DNA from: Gemmatimonadota bacterium
GTDB lineage: Bacteria; Gemmatimonadota; Gemmatimonadetes; Gemmatimonadales; Gemmatimonadaceae
Length of the DNA stretch: 50,250 nucleotides
Assembly (NCBI GenBank): GCA_021298835.1
Contig: JAJTHG010000006.1
Span: 1 to 50,250 of the forward strand
Reading direction: 5' to 3'
Shown here: piece after piece, positions 33,080-41,857 of the stretch
Position numbering within the stretch: position 1 is the stretch's first letter
How the letters are laid out: each line of letters starts with the position of its first letter
Program-made: the position numbers and the translations under genes
The notes under the pieces: generated by a model
The model's input: the letters and a program-made list of their open reading frames with translations, nothing else
What the model was told of the DNA's origin: nothing
Database searches by the model: none

Positions 33080-34038
33080 GGGATGCCGGAGATGCGAAGG
33101 TACCAGGTGATGAGGCGATCGCCCCAGACGAGCGCGACGAGCGCGGCCGGCGCGAGGAAGACCCCGAAAGGAATCGCCGGGAGGCCGAAGGCACCGTCCC
33201 CAGGCAAGTCGGGGCGATCGTCGAGCGGCGGGACGGACTCGCGCGCCGGCGCGTCCGGTGGTGCGGGGCGATCCGCCGCGACGGCATCGTCCCCGGCGGG
33301 AGAACCCGTACCGGCGGCGTCGGGTTCCTGCGGCCCGCTGAGCAGGTGGCGGAACGGGGCGAGGACCAGCAGCGCGGCGAGCCCGATCGCGGCGCCGAGG
33401 AACACGGTGATGATCGCCCGCCACGGCCCCACGAAGGCCCCCACCATGGCGAGGAGCGTCACGTCGCCGAACCCCATCGCCTCGCGCTTGAGCCATGCCT
33501 CCCCGAGCCACCCCGCGATCGCGACGAGGCCGGCACCGGTGCACGCGCCGATGAGGGCGTCGGAGAGCGACGCGAAGGGTACGGCCCCGGGTGTCGCGAA
33601 GGCCACGTCGGCAAGCGCCGTCACGAGCGCGAAGAGCAGGCCGGTGATCGTGAAGCCGTCCGGGATGTCGTAGAACTGCAGGTCGGTCAGCAGCACCCCG
33701 AGCAGCAGCGTCGCGAACACCGCCACCCGAAGCGCCAGCAGCGTCGGGCCGGCCCACCACGCCGCCGCCACCCAGATGCCGGCGACCACGAGCTCGACGA
33801 GCGGGTACTGCGCGCTGATCGGCAACTGGCAGCCCGAGCAGCGCGCGCGCAGGGCCACCCAGCTCAGGACCGGGATGTTCTCGTACCAGGTGATCTGGTG
33901 GCCGCAGCGCGGGCAGCGCGAACGGGGCGCCACGACCGAGCCGCCCACCGGCCAGCGGGCCACGCACACGTTGAGGAACGAACCGATGGCGGCACCGATG
34001 AAGCCCGCCACCGCCAGGACGAACGCGGGCGGGATCAT
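33076..34038 (-). CDS. pilD: type IV prepilin peptidase
   Basis: 320 aa membrane aspartyl protease that trims and N-methylates prepilins. The zinc-binding cysteines are 42, 45, 67 and 70 (CPRC, CSGC), GSFLNV is near the N-terminus, and the catalytic aspartates are in LTDLQFYDIPDG and GFGD. About eight membrane helices. Unusually, some 55 residues rich in Pro, Ala, Asp and Glu (about 228-283) are inserted between the last two membrane parts. The ATG overlaps the methyltransferase stop (ATGA). No pilin or secretion-system gene is in the window. Confidence 0.92.
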   Translation of the reverse strand: MIPPAFVLAVAGFIGAAIGSFLNVCVARWPVGGSVVAPRSRCPRCGHQITWYENIPVLSWVALRARCSGCQLPISAQYPLVELVVAGIWVAAAWWAGPTLLALRVAVFATLLLGVLLTDLQFYDIPDGFTITGLLFALVTALADVAFATPGAVPFASLSDALIGACTGAGLVAIAGWLGEAWLKREAMGFGDVTLLAMVGAFVGPWRAIITVFLGAAIGLAALLVLAPFRHLLSGPQEPDAAGTGSPAGDDAVAADRPAPPDAPARESVPPLDDRPDLPGDGAFGLPAIPFGVFLAPAALVALVWGDRLITWYLRISGIP

Positions 34039-34802
34039 GGCCGCAGGGCCCAGAGGAGAATGCCGGTCGCGACGCCGACGTTGAGCGACTCGACGGCCCC
34101 GGTGATCGGGATGGCCACCAGCCGGGCGCAGCGCGCGCGGACGGCATCCCCCAGTCCCGCCCCTTCGTTGCCGACCGCGAGGGCGAGCGCGCGCGGCACC
34201 GGGCCGGCCGCGGGCACCGCGGCGATGGACGCGCCGCGGTGATCGGCGCCCCACAGGGGAAGGCCCATGGGGCCGCGCCACGCGTCGAACTCGTCGAGCG
34301 TCGTGCTCACGACGGGATGATGGCACTGGGCCCCGACCGCCGCCCGCACGACCTTGGCATTCCACGGGTCCACCGTCCCGGGGAGCGCCACGGTCGCCGC
34401 CACGCCCAGCGCGGCGGCGGTCCGGATGGCCGCCCCCACGTTGCCCGGATCCTGTACGCCGTCGAGCACGAGCACGCGGAGGCCGTCCGCCGCCGCCGGC
34501 CAGCGGGCCTCCGGCTGGCGCGCCACCACCAGCACCCCCTGCGGCGACTCGGTGTCGGCGGCGCTGGCGAACTCGCGGTCCGACACGTCGGTGACGGCGA
34601 TCCCGCGGGCGGCGAACGCCGAGCTCAACTCGCGCCCGCGCGGCGCGCCGTCGAGCGTGGGGCTGGCCAGCACCCCCTCGACGTGCAGGCCGGCACGCAG
34701 GACCTCCTCGGCCACGCGCACCCCTTCGGCCACGAAGAGTCCGTCGCGCTCCCGTGCCTTCCGGCGCCGGAGATCGCGGGCCAGGGTGACTAGCTTTCCC
34801 AC
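34035..34802 (-). CDS. SpoU/TrmH-family RNA 2'-O-methyltransferase
   Basis: 255 aa. An N-terminal RNA-binding domain (VTLARDLRRRKARERDGLFVAEGVRVAEEVL) is followed by the SPOUT fold with motif 1 LDGVQDPGNVGAAIRTAAALG, motif 2 LALAVGNEGAGL and motif 3 IPITGAVESLNVGVATGILLW. It transfers a methyl group to a ribose 2' hydroxyl in rRNA or tRNA; which nucleotide is unknown. The GTG at 34802 is preferred; the long upstream opening is antisense to the M48 gene. First of three overlapping genes. Confidence 0.9.
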   Translation of the reverse strand: MGKLVTLARDLRRRKARERDGLFVAEGVRVAEEVLRAGLHVEGVLASPTLDGAPRGRELSSAFAARGIAVTDVSDREFASAADTESPQGVLVVARQPEARWPAAADGLRVLVLDGVQDPGNVGAAIRTAAALGVAATVALPGTVDPWNAKVVRAAVGAQCHHPVVSTTLDEFDAWRGPMGLPLWGADHRGASIAAVPAAGPVPRALALAVGNEGAGLGDAVRARCARLVAIPITGAVESLNVGVATGILLWALRP

Positions 34803-34820
34803 ATCCCCTTCCCCGTGCTC

Positions 34821-35630
34821 ATGCGACTTCCCCCGACGCTCGCCGCGGCCGGCCTCGCAGCAGCCCTCGCGGGCTGCCTCGCCTCCACGCAGCAGGAGGT
34901 GCAGCTTGGCCGCGAGTACGCGCAGCAGATCAACGCGCAGCTGCCAATCGTGGACGATCCGGAGATCAATCGGTATCTCACGCGGCTCGGCGACTCGCTC
35001 GCCCGAGTGGCCGACAACCGGAACCTCGACTGGCGCTTCTTCATCGTGGATTCGCGGGACGTCAATGCGTTCGCGGTGCCGGGTGGGTTCATCTACATCA
35101 ACCGGGGGCTGATCGAGCGGATGACGAGCATGTCGCAGCTCGCGGCCGTCGTGGGCCACGAGATCGGGCACGTTACGCAGCGGCACTCGGTCGAGCAAAT
35201 GGCCAAGCAGCAGCGGGCCAACGTCGGCGTCACCCTGGCCTGTGTCCTGACGCGCGCCTGCGGCACGTTGGCGGCCAATCAGGCGATCGGGCTGGGGGCC
35301 AACGCGCTGTTCGCGCGCTTCTCCCGGGCCGACGAGGCCGAGGCCGACCGCGTGGGACTCGACTACGTGGTACGGGCGGGGATCGACCCGACGGGGATGC
35401 CCGAGACGTTCCGGATCCTGATGGCCGAGCGCGCCCGGCGCCCCGAAGGGGTGGACACCTGGTTCATCACCCACCCCCTCGAGGAAGACCGCATCCGGCA
35501 GGCGGAGGCGATCATCAACGCGATGCCGCCGGAGCGGATCAGCGGCCTGACACGCGACTCACGCGCCTTCCAGGACTTCAAGCGCCGCGTGCAGGCCCTG
35601 CCGCCGTCGCCACCGTCGCCCGCGGGCTGA
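34821..35630 (+). CDS. M48-family metalloprotease lipoprotein
   Basis: 269 aa. A lipobox LAGC puts lipid on Cys19. The zinc site HEIGH is at 113-117 ([13 protein letters not shown]) and the third ligand is in [17 protein letters not shown]. The layout matches BepA/LoiP-like periplasmic proteases that clear misassembled outer-membrane proteins. The ATG at 34821 was chosen; a GTG at 34815 is in frame and adds two codons. TAGCTT at 34791-34796 is a likely -10 box, in the same form as for lon. It is divergent from the methyltransferase gene and 8 bp before thiD. Confidence 0.92.
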   Translation: MRLPPTLAAAGLAAALAGCLASTQQEVQLGREYAQQINAQLPIVDDPEINRYLTRLGDSLARVADNRNLDWRFFIVDSRDVNAFAVPGGFIYINRGLIERMTSMSQLAAVVGHEIGHVTQRHSVEQMAKQQRANVGVTLACVLTRACGTLAANQAIGLGANALFARFSRADEAEADRVGLDYVVRAGIDPTGMPETFRILMAERARRPEGVDTWFITHPLEEDRIRQAEAIINAMPPERISGLTRDSRAFQDFKRRVQALPPSPPSPAG

Positions 35631-35638
35631 GGGATCCC

Positions 35639-36418
35639 GTGCAGATCGCGCTCACGATCGCCGGCTCGGACTCGGGCGGCGGCGCCGGCATCCAGGCCGA
35701 CCTCAAGACCTTCCATCGCTTCGGCGTCTTCGGCACGTCCGTCGTCACGGCGATCACGGCGCAGAACACCCGCGGTGTCTCGGCATGGGAAGCCGTGTCG
35801 GTGCCCCTGATCCGTGGCCAGCTCGACGCGGTCGCCACCGACCTCCGGCCGGCGGCGCTCAAGAGCGGGATGCTCGCCGACCGGCCCGTCATCGAGGCGG
35901 TGGCCGAGGGCATTCGGGCGCATCGGCTCGAACCCTACGTCCTCGATCCGGTGATGGTCGCGACGTCGGGCGATCCGCTCCTCGCCCCGGATGCGGTCTC
36001 GGCCATCACCGAGCAGCTCTTCCCGCTGGCGGCGCTGGTCACCCCGAACCTGGACGAGGCCGAGCTGCTCCTCGGACGCCCCGTACGCAGCGAAGCGGCG
36101 ATGGCCGAGGCGGCGCGGCAGTTCGTCGAGGTGATGGGCGCCGGCGCGGCGCTCGTGAAGGGCGGCCACCTCGCGGGGGCCGAGGCGGTGGACATCCTGT
36201 ACGCCGACGGCACGCTGCACACCTTCCGGCACGCCCGCCTCGCGACGACCTCGACGCACGGGACCGGGTGCACGCTCTCGGCGGCGATCACCGCGCAACT
36301 GGCGTTCGGCCGGTCGCTGCTCGACGCCGTGCGCGACGCGCTCGCCTTCGTGCACCGTGCCATCGCCACCGCCCCCGGCCTTGGGGCGGGGCACGGGCCG
36401 CTCAACCACTTCGCGTAG
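35639..36418 (+). CDS. thiD: hydroxymethylpyrimidine (phosphate) kinase
   Basis: 259 aa. It phosphorylates HMP and HMP-phosphate for thiamine. [45 protein letters not shown] and [12 protein letters not shown] (the anion hole/catalytic region of the ribokinase fold) are intact. The start is GTG at 35639, 8 bp after the M48 gene. No other thiamine gene or TPP riboswitch was found here, so it is separate from its pathway and probably serves salvage too. Confidence 0.95.
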   Translation: MQIALTIAGSDSGGGAGIQADLKTFHRFGVFGTSVVTAITAQNTRGVSAWEAVSVPLIRGQLDAVATDLRPAALKSGMLADRPVIEAVAEGIRAHRLEPYVLDPVMVATSGDPLLAPDAVSAITEQLFPLAALVTPNLDEAELLLGRPVRSEAAMAEAARQFVEVMGAGAALVKGGHLAGAEAVDILYADGTLHTFRHARLATTSTHGTGCTLSAAITAQLAFGRSLLDAVRDALAFVHRAIATAPGLGAGHGPLNHFA

Positions 36419-36433
36419 GGCGAGACGCGCGGC

Positions 36434-37264
36434 TCAGAGCGAGGCGACGAACCCCTCGACGAGCGCCTCGAACCGCGGCGCCACCTGCCGCCCGACCTCG
36501 ACGACCTCGTCGTGCGCCAGCGGCGCGAGCGAAAGGCCGGCCGCCGGGTTGGTGATGACGCTGACCCCTGCGCAGCGCATCCCCATCGCGCGTGCGGCGA
36601 TGACCTCCGGAACGGTACTCATGCCGACCGCGTCGGCCCCCAGCCGCTCGAGCATCCGCACCTCGGCGGGGGTCTCGTACGTCGGGCCGGTGAGGCCGCA
36701 GTACACCCCGTCCTGCAGCGGCACGCCGGCCGCGCGCGCGACCTCGTGCAGTTGGCGGCGCAGCGCCGGATCGTAGGGATCGGACATGTCGGGAAAGCGC
36801 ACGTCGCCCGGCACCAGCGGCCCGATCAGCGGGTTGCGGAACATCAGGTTCAGGTGATCGGCGATCACCATGAGGTCACCGGGGCGGAAGGTACGGCGTA
36901 CGCCACCCGCCGCGTTCGACGCGAAGAGCACCGGTGCCCCGAGGGCATGGGCCACCCGCGCCGGCAGCGCGGCGACGTCGGCGCCGTGCCCCTCGTACAA
37001 GTGGAACCGGCCCGCGAAGCAGACCACGCGACGCCCCGCGACCGTGCCCATGAGCACCTCCCCCGCGTGGCCGTCCACCGAGGGCACGGGGAAGCCGGGC
37101 ACGTCGCGGTAGGGCACGCGCACCGCGCCGTGCACCCGGGCGGCGAACCCACCGAGCCCGGACCCGAGGATGATCGCCGCGACGGGCGGCTCGGCGCCGG
37201 CGCGGTCGCGCAGGGCGCGCGCCGCGTCCTGCACGAGCCGCGGGACGTCCGGCGCGCCGCTCAT
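36434..37264 (-). CDS. purine-nucleoside phosphorylase
   Basis: 276 aa, trimeric PNP type. AAIILGSGLGGFA binds phosphate, GHAGEVLMG and FAGRFHLYEGH follow, then NAAGGV, LTGPTYETPAEVRML (purine site) and GMSTVPEVIAARAMGM and ITNPAAGL. It splits inosine and guanosine into base and ribose-1-phosphate. The ATG at 37264 overlaps the adenosine deaminase stop (ATGA), so deamination and phosphorolysis are encoded together as a purine salvage pair. Confidence 0.94.
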   Translation of the reverse strand: MSGAPDVPRLVQDAARALRDRAGAEPPVAAIILGSGLGGFAARVHGAVRVPYRDVPGFPVPSVDGHAGEVLMGTVAGRRVVCFAGRFHLYEGHGADVAALPARVAHALGAPVLFASNAAGGVRRTFRPGDLMVIADHLNLMFRNPLIGPLVPGDVRFPDMSDPYDPALRRQLHEVARAAGVPLQDGVYCGLTGPTYETPAEVRMLERLGADAVGMSTVPEVIAARAMGMRCAGVSVITNPAAGLSLAPLAHDEVVEVGRQVAPRFEALVEGFVASL

Positions 37265-38313
37265 CGCGCGTCCCGCACGGCGTCGATCTCCGGGAGCACG
37301 GCGTCGAGCAGGGCGCGACGCTCCTCCCACGGCGTGAACGCCGACTCGAACGACTGACGCGCGATCACGCACAGGTCCGCGACGCTGAACCGCAGGTGCT
37401 CGGCAGCCCGCGCGTATTCCTCGGTGAGCGTGACGCCGCTCATCAGCCGGTTGTCGGTGTTGAGCGAGAGCACCACCCCGCGCTTGAAGAACGTGCGCGC
37501 CGGGTGGGCCGCGAAGGCGGGGGTCGCGCGCGTCTGCACGTTCGAGGTCAGACAGACCTCGACCGGAATGCGGCGGTCGTTCACGTACTGCAGCAATGAC
37601 GCATCCTCGATGAGTCGCGTGCCGTGGCCGATGCGGTGGGCGCCGCAGTCGAGCAGGGCCTCGCGCACGGAGGCCGGGCCCCACGCCTCACCGGCATGGC
37701 AGGTGATGGCGAGGTCGGCCCGGCGGGCGACGTCGAACGCTGCCTTGTGGGCGGACGCGGGGTGCCCCGCCTCGCCACCGGCGAGGTCGAAGGCGACGAC
37801 GCCCCGACCCTTCCACGCCACGGCGAGCTCGGCCATGGCGATGGACTGCGACACCGGCGCGTGGCGGAGGGCGCAGACGATGGCCCGTGCGACCGTTCCC
37901 GTCGCGCGTTCGCCGCGCTGCATGCCGGCCAACCACGCCGCCATGACCTCGTCGGAGGTCATCCCCTGCTGGGTCGAGAGGAAGGGGGCGAACCGCACCT
38001 CGAGGAGCCGCACGCCGTCGGCGGCGGCGTCGAGCACCAGTTCCTCGGCCACGCGCGCGATGGCGGCGGGGTCCTGCATGACGGAGAGCGTCACGGCGAA
38101 CCGCGCCAGGTAGTCCTCGAGGTTCTTCGCGTCGGTCACCTCCATGAAGGCGGCGAGGGCCTCGGCGTCCGGACGCGGCATCGCCACGCTCCGCTCGGCG
38201 GCGAGGGCCAGCATCGTCGCGGGGCGCAGCGACCCGTCCAGGTGGCAGTGCAGCTCCGCCTTCGGAAGCCGCCGCAGCCGCTCGCGATCGACCGCCGGGC
38301 GGCCGCCCGTCAT
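37261..38313 (-). CDS. add: adenosine deaminase
   Basis: 350 aa. Converts adenosine to inosine. The zinc ligands are in ELHCHLDGS, the next His in TCHAGEAWG, and the catalytic Asp in LNTDNR (family usually LNTDDP). HRIGHGTRL, with its conserved His, and VCLTSNVQT are also present. It is followed by the nucleoside phosphorylase (4-base overlap) and preceded by the small unknown gene (also ATGA), so three genes form one unit. Confidence 0.94.
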   Translation of the reverse strand: MTGGRPAVDRERLRRLPKAELHCHLDGSLRPATMLALAAERSVAMPRPDAEALAAFMEVTDAKNLEDYLARFAVTLSVMQDPAAIARVAEELVLDAAADGVRLLEVRFAPFLSTQQGMTSDEVMAAWLAGMQRGERATGTVARAIVCALRHAPVSQSIAMAELAVAWKGRGVVAFDLAGGEAGHPASAHKAAFDVARRADLAITCHAGEAWGPASVREALLDCGAHRIGHGTRLIEDASLLQYVNDRRIPVEVCLTSNVQTRATPAFAAHPARTFFKRGVVLSLNTDNRLMSGVTLTEEYARAAEHLRFSVADLCVIARQSFESAFTPWEERRALLDAVLPEIDAVRDAR

Positions 38314-38579
38314 GGGTTCGCCTCGTCGTCGGCGGCGGTCGCGGCCGTGCCGCGCGCCTTGAGCACGCGATAGACGGCGCCGCCATGTGCCGGCGTGTCC
38401 GGTGACACGTCGAGCCCGCGGCTGTCGGTGATCCGGCGCTCGCCCGCTGCCACGGCAGCGGCCAGCGCCGGGGCGGCCGCTCGGACGGCGTCGAGGGCGG
38501 TGGCGCCCAGCGGGGCGTCGGCGCCGCGGCCGTCCACGAAGACCCGCAGGGCCGGGGGGGAAGACCTAAGCTGTTCCAT
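38310..38579 (-). CDS. small unknown protein, first gene of the adenosine salvage unit
   Basis: 89 aa. The first half, LRVFVDGRGADAPLGATALDAV, has the strand-turn-strand-helix look of a beta-grasp (ThiS/MoaD-like) fold, but there is no C-terminal Gly-Gly, so sulfur transfer is not suggested. The second half ends in VYRVLKARG and an acidic tail. I do not know the family. The ATG at 38579 follows a TAAGTT -10 box by 6 bases, so this gene carries the promoter for add and the phosphorylase, with which it overlaps by 4 bases. Confidence 0.65.
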   Translation of the reverse strand: MEQLRSSPPALRVFVDGRGADAPLGATALDAVRAAAPALAAAVAAGERRITDSRGLDVSPDTPAHGGAVYRVLKARGTAATAADDEANP

Positions 38580-38585
38580 GGAATG

Positions 38586-38591
38586 AACTTA
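38586..38591 (-). promoter_or_regulatory. -10 element for the add unit, leaderless spacing
   Basis: On the minus strand TAAGTT is followed by 6 bases and the ATG at 38579. The -35 region (38609-38614, CGTCCG) is poor. Confidence 0.45.
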
Positions 38592-38679
38592 TCATCCCCC
38601 TCACCGATCGGACGCGCGGGCTGCTACCGAATCGTGACAGCCCCTCGCTTTCCCGTCGTTACAAAACAGGCAACCGTTC

Positions 38680-39336
38680 ATGGCGTTCGCATCCCCCAGT
38701 CGTCCGCGCGTGCATCCTCTCCTGATCGGCATCGCCGGTGGTACCGGCTCGGGCAAGTCCACCGTCACGCGCCGGCTCGCCGACGCGCTGCGCGGGTCCG
38801 CCGTCGGGTTCATCGCGATGGACTCGTACTACCGGGACCTCGGCGCGATGCCATCGGACGAGCGCCGACGGCGGAACTTCGACCACCCCGACGCCTACGA
38901 CCTCGACCTCCTCGTCGAGCACCTCGACCTGCTCCGACGGGGCGAGGGGGTCGAGGTGCCGGTTTACGACTTCCGGCGCCACGAGCGCACGACGCAGACC
39001 ACGCCCGTCGCCGCCGGCGACGTGATCATCGTTGACGGTATCCTGCTCTTCCACGACCCGCGTGTGCGTGCGCTGTGCCAGGTGAAGGTCTTCGTGGACG
39101 CCGACGCCGACGTGCGGCTCGCGCGGCGGATCCGGCGCGACATGGCCGAGCGCGGCCGGTCGCTCGACGACATCCTCGACCAGTACCTCACCACCGTTCG
39201 GCCGATGCACGACCAATTCATCGCCCCGACGAAGGAACACGCCGACGTCATCATCCCGCATGGCGGGCACAACGACGTCGCCGTGGACCTCCTCCTCGAA
39301 TTCGTGACCTCCCGCCTCCGCCCGGTCCCGACGTGA
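38680..39336 (+). CDS. udk: uridine kinase
   Basis: 218 aa. P-loop GGTGSGKS at 20-27, then FIAMDSYYRDL, YDFRRHERT, VIIVDGILLF and RRIRRDMAERGRSLDDILDQYL, all typical of Udk. It makes UMP and CMP from nucleosides. The ATG at 38680 has no clear Shine-Dalgarno. Its stop overlaps the response-regulator start (GTGA), so uridine kinase is coupled to the phosphate two-component genes. A TCGTGAC at 38632-38638 is a possible weak Pho-box half. Confidence 0.94.
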   Translation: MAFASPSRPRVHPLLIGIAGGTGSGKSTVTRRLADALRGSAVGFIAMDSYYRDLGAMPSDERRRRNFDHPDAYDLDLLVEHLDLLRRGEGVEVPVYDFRRHERTTQTTPVAAGDVIIVDGILLFHDPRVRALCQVKVFVDADADVRLARRIRRDMAERGRSLDDILDQYLTTVRPMHDQFIAPTKEHADVIIPHGGHNDVAVDLLLEFVTSRLRPVPT

Positions 39337-40064
39337 CCGCCCAGCCCGCCGCCCCGTCCCACCCGGTCGCCGAACGCGTGCTCGTGGTGGACGACGAACC
39401 GGACATCGTCGCTCTTGTCGCCTACCACCTCGCCAAGGTCGGCTACCGGGTCAGTACCGCGGCGTCCGGGGCCGACGCCCTCGCGATGGCCCGGCAGGAC
39501 CGCCCGGCGCTGATCGTGCTCGACCTCATGCTCCCCGGCATGTCCGGCTACGACGTGCTCGAGCAACTGCGCGCCGACGAGGCCACCCGCGGCATCGCCG
39601 TGCTGATGCTCACCGCCCGGCGCGAGGAGCAGGACCGGATCACGGGTCTGTCGCTGGGCGCGGACGACTATCTCACGAAGCCGTTCTCGCCGCAGGAGCT
39701 GGTGCTGCGGGTGCAGGCGATCCTGCGCCGCGTGGCAGCCCCCGAGTCCACTCCGAACGACCGGGTGTCCATCGGACCGATCACGATCGATCGGGCGGCG
39801 CACCGGGTGTCGGTCAACGGGGCGGAGGTGGAGCTGACCCCCACCGAGTACAAGCTCCTGGCCACGCTGGCCGAGCGGCGCGGGCGGGTGCAGGGGCGCG
39901 GGCACCTGCTGGAGACCGTCTGGGAGGCGGCGCCCGACATCCAGACGCGCACGGTGGACATGCACATCCAGCGGCTCCGGGCCAAGCTCGGCCCCGCCGG
40001 CGAGATCATCGAGACAGTCAGGGGTTTCGGCTACCGGATCCGCGGCGCACAATCCAAGGCGTGA
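39333..40064 (+). CDS. phoB: PhoB-like response regulator
   Basis: 243 aa. The receiver domain has the acidic pair D20-D21, the phospho-acceptor D64 (LIVLDLMLPG) and the conserved Lys in YLTKPFSP. The C-terminal OmpR/PhoB winged helix includes ELTPTEYKLLATL and TRTVDMHIQRLRAKLG. The GTG at 39333 overlaps the udk stop. Assignment to phosphate control rests on the PhoR-like partner (4-base overlap) and pstSCA downstream. It would bind 11-bp-spaced direct repeats, and three such sites lie downstream in this locus. Confidence 0.9.
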   Translation: MTAQPAAPSHPVAERVLVVDDEPDIVALVAYHLAKVGYRVSTAASGADALAMARQDRPALIVLDLMLPGMSGYDVLEQLRADEATRGIAVLMLTARREEQDRITGLSLGADDYLTKPFSPQELVLRVQAILRRVAAPESTPNDRVSIGPITIDRAAHRVSVNGAEVELTPTEYKLLATLAERRGRVQGRGHLLETVWEAAPDIQTRTVDMHIQRLRAKLGPAGEIIETVRGFGYRIRGAQSKA

Positions 40065-41791
40065 GACTCACCCCGAGGCTGCTCCTCGGCACGCTCAGCA
40101 TCGTCGGCGCCCTGGCGGCGTTCGTCGCGTTCACCGTGGACTCGCGCCTGCGGCGCGAACTCGCCGTGGAGAACGCGCGTCGTCTGGAGCGCGATGCGCG
40201 GTTCATCGGGGTGCAGTGGGCGCGCGCCGCCGATCCGGACGCGCTCGCCGATTCGGCAGCGGCGGCGCTCGACGTCGCCGTCACGCTGATCGACACGCTG
40301 GGCCAGCCGCGGGGCGACTCGCGGGCCGCGCCGGCACTGCTGGGCGGGGCGGAGAACCTCGGCAACCGGCCGGAGGTCGCGGCCGCGCGCGCCGGCCGGG
40401 TCGGACGGGCCACGCGCCGCGACACCGAAACGGGGCGCCCGCATCTGTACGTCGCCGTGCGCGGCGGGCCCGGCATCGTGCGCGTGGACGTGGACGCGAC
40501 CGGACTCGACGCCGCCTTCACCGACGCCCGCCGGGACGTGCGCCTGGCCGCGATCGTCGCGGTGCTGGGGGCGGTGGTGCTGGCGCTCGTCTTCTCCGCG
40601 AATATCGTCGGCCCCATCACCCAGCTGCGCGACGTCGCCCGCGCGCTCGCCGGGGGCGACCTCTCACGCCGTCCGGCGCTGGCCGCACCCGGCGAGGTCG
40701 GCGAGCTGGCCAACGCCATCCACCGCCTGGCCGAACAGCTGGGGAGCCGCCTGCAGGCACTCGCCTCGGAGGAGACGCTGCTCGCCGCCACGCTCGAGTC
40801 GCTGGCCGAGGGCGTCATCGCGGTGGACGCCCGCCAGCAGGTGGTGCGGCTCAACGAGACCGCGCGCCGGCTCGTCGGAGTCCGCGACCCGGTACCCTTC
40901 GGCACCGACCTGCTGCCTCGCGAACGGTTGCTCCGCGACGCGCTGGCCGGCGCGCTCGCCGGTCGCGCGACGGACCCGATCGAGACACAGCTGGGCGACC
41001 GCATCGTGGCCCTGACGGCGCGGCCGCTCGGCGCCGGTGGCGCCGTCGTGGCCATGTTCGACCTGACGCCCATCCGCCGGCTCGAGGCCGTCCGACGCGA
41101 CTTCGTGGCGAACGTCTCGCACGAGCTCAAGACGCCCCTCACGGTGATCGGCGGCTTCGCCGAGACGCTGCTGGACGACGAACTGCCGGCCGCGAGCCGT
41201 CGCCAGTTCGCAGAGGCGGTGCGCGGCAACGCGGTTCGGATGCAGCGGATCGTGGACGACCTGCTGGACCTCTCGCGCATCGAGTCCGGCGGGTGGATCC
41301 CGGCACCCGGCTGGAGCGACGTCGCCGCCACCGCGGCCGACGCGTTCGCCTCGGCGCGGGCGACGGCCGACGCGAAGGGGCTGACGCTCGCCTGTGAGCC
41401 GGGGCCCGGCGCCGAACGCGCGTGGGTGGACCCGACGGCCTTCCGTCAGGTGCTCGGCAACCTCGTGGACAACGCCGTGCGGCACACGACGCAGGGAGGT
41501 GTCGTCGTGCGCTCGCAGCGGGATGCGCACGGCGTCACCGTGCAGGTGCAGGACTCGGGGGGCGGGATTCCCGCGGAACACCGCACGCGCGTCTTCGAGC
41601 GGTTCTACCGGGTGGACCCGGCGCGCTCGCGCGATGCCGGAGGCACGGGGCTCGGGTTGTCGATCGTGAAGCACCTGACCGAGGCGCACGGGGGCCGGGT
41701 GTGGGCGGACGGCGCGCCGGGGGGCGGGACGACCATCACGCTGACGCTGCCGGACCCCGGCGCCGCGCCGGCGGGTGTGACCGACTCGTGA
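40061..41791 (+). CDS. phoR: PhoR-like sensor histidine kinase
   Basis: 576 aa. A membrane segment near the N-terminus, a short periplasmic domain (about 28-160), a second segment (about 163-185), HAMP (NIVGPITQLRDVARALAGGDL), a PAS domain (about 240-335), then the H box FVANVSHELKTPLT with His354, and the ATPase with N box, DSGGGIPAEH and GGTGLGLSIVKHL. It phosphorylates the adjacent regulator. GTG start overlapping the regulator stop. Its last 20 codons contain the first of the putative Pho boxes (41775-41814). Phosphate sensing is inferred from context. Confidence 0.9.
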   Translation: MRLTPRLLLGTLSIVGALAAFVAFTVDSRLRRELAVENARRLERDARFIGVQWARAADPDALADSAAAALDVAVTLIDTLGQPRGDSRAAPALLGGAENLGNRPEVAAARAGRVGRATRRDTETGRPHLYVAVRGGPGIVRVDVDATGLDAAFTDARRDVRLAAIVAVLGAVVLALVFSANIVGPITQLRDVARALAGGDLSRRPALAAPGEVGELANAIHRLAEQLGSRLQALASEETLLAATLESLAEGVIAVDARQQVVRLNETARRLVGVRDPVPFGTDLLPRERLLRDALAGALAGRATDPIETQLGDRIVALTARPLGAGGAVVAMFDLTPIRRLEAVRRDFVANVSHELKTPLTVIGGFAETLLDDELPAASRRQFAEAVRGNAVRMQRIVDDLLDLSRIESGGWIPAPGWSDVAATAADAFASARATADAKGLTLACEPGPGAERAWVDPTAFRQVLGNLVDNAVRHTTQGGVVVRSQRDAHGVTVQVQDSGGGIPAEHRTRVFERFYRVDPARSRDAGGTGLGLSIVKHLTEAHGGRVWADGAPGGGTTITLTLPDPGAAPAGVTDS

Positions 41792-41814
41792 CGGCATGAT
41801 CCGTCGCCGGTGAC
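41775..41814 (+). promoter_or_regulatory. putative Pho box upstream of the STAS gene
   Basis: GTGTGAC (41775), TCGTGAC (41786) and CGGTGAC (41808) are in register with an 11-bp period; the unit expected at 41797 is degenerate. It lies within the end of phoR, about 44 bases before the STAS start. Confidence 0.45.
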
Positions 41815-41857
41815 GGTCGCCCGGGAGACTCCGGCATCCCAACTGGAAGAACCCCCG

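Noticed and set aside
38621..38680. Pho box in front of udk-phoBR
   Set aside because: CTGCTAC and TCGTGAC are 11 bp apart, but the next match (TCGTTAC at 38656) is out of register. It is kept only as a weak possibility.
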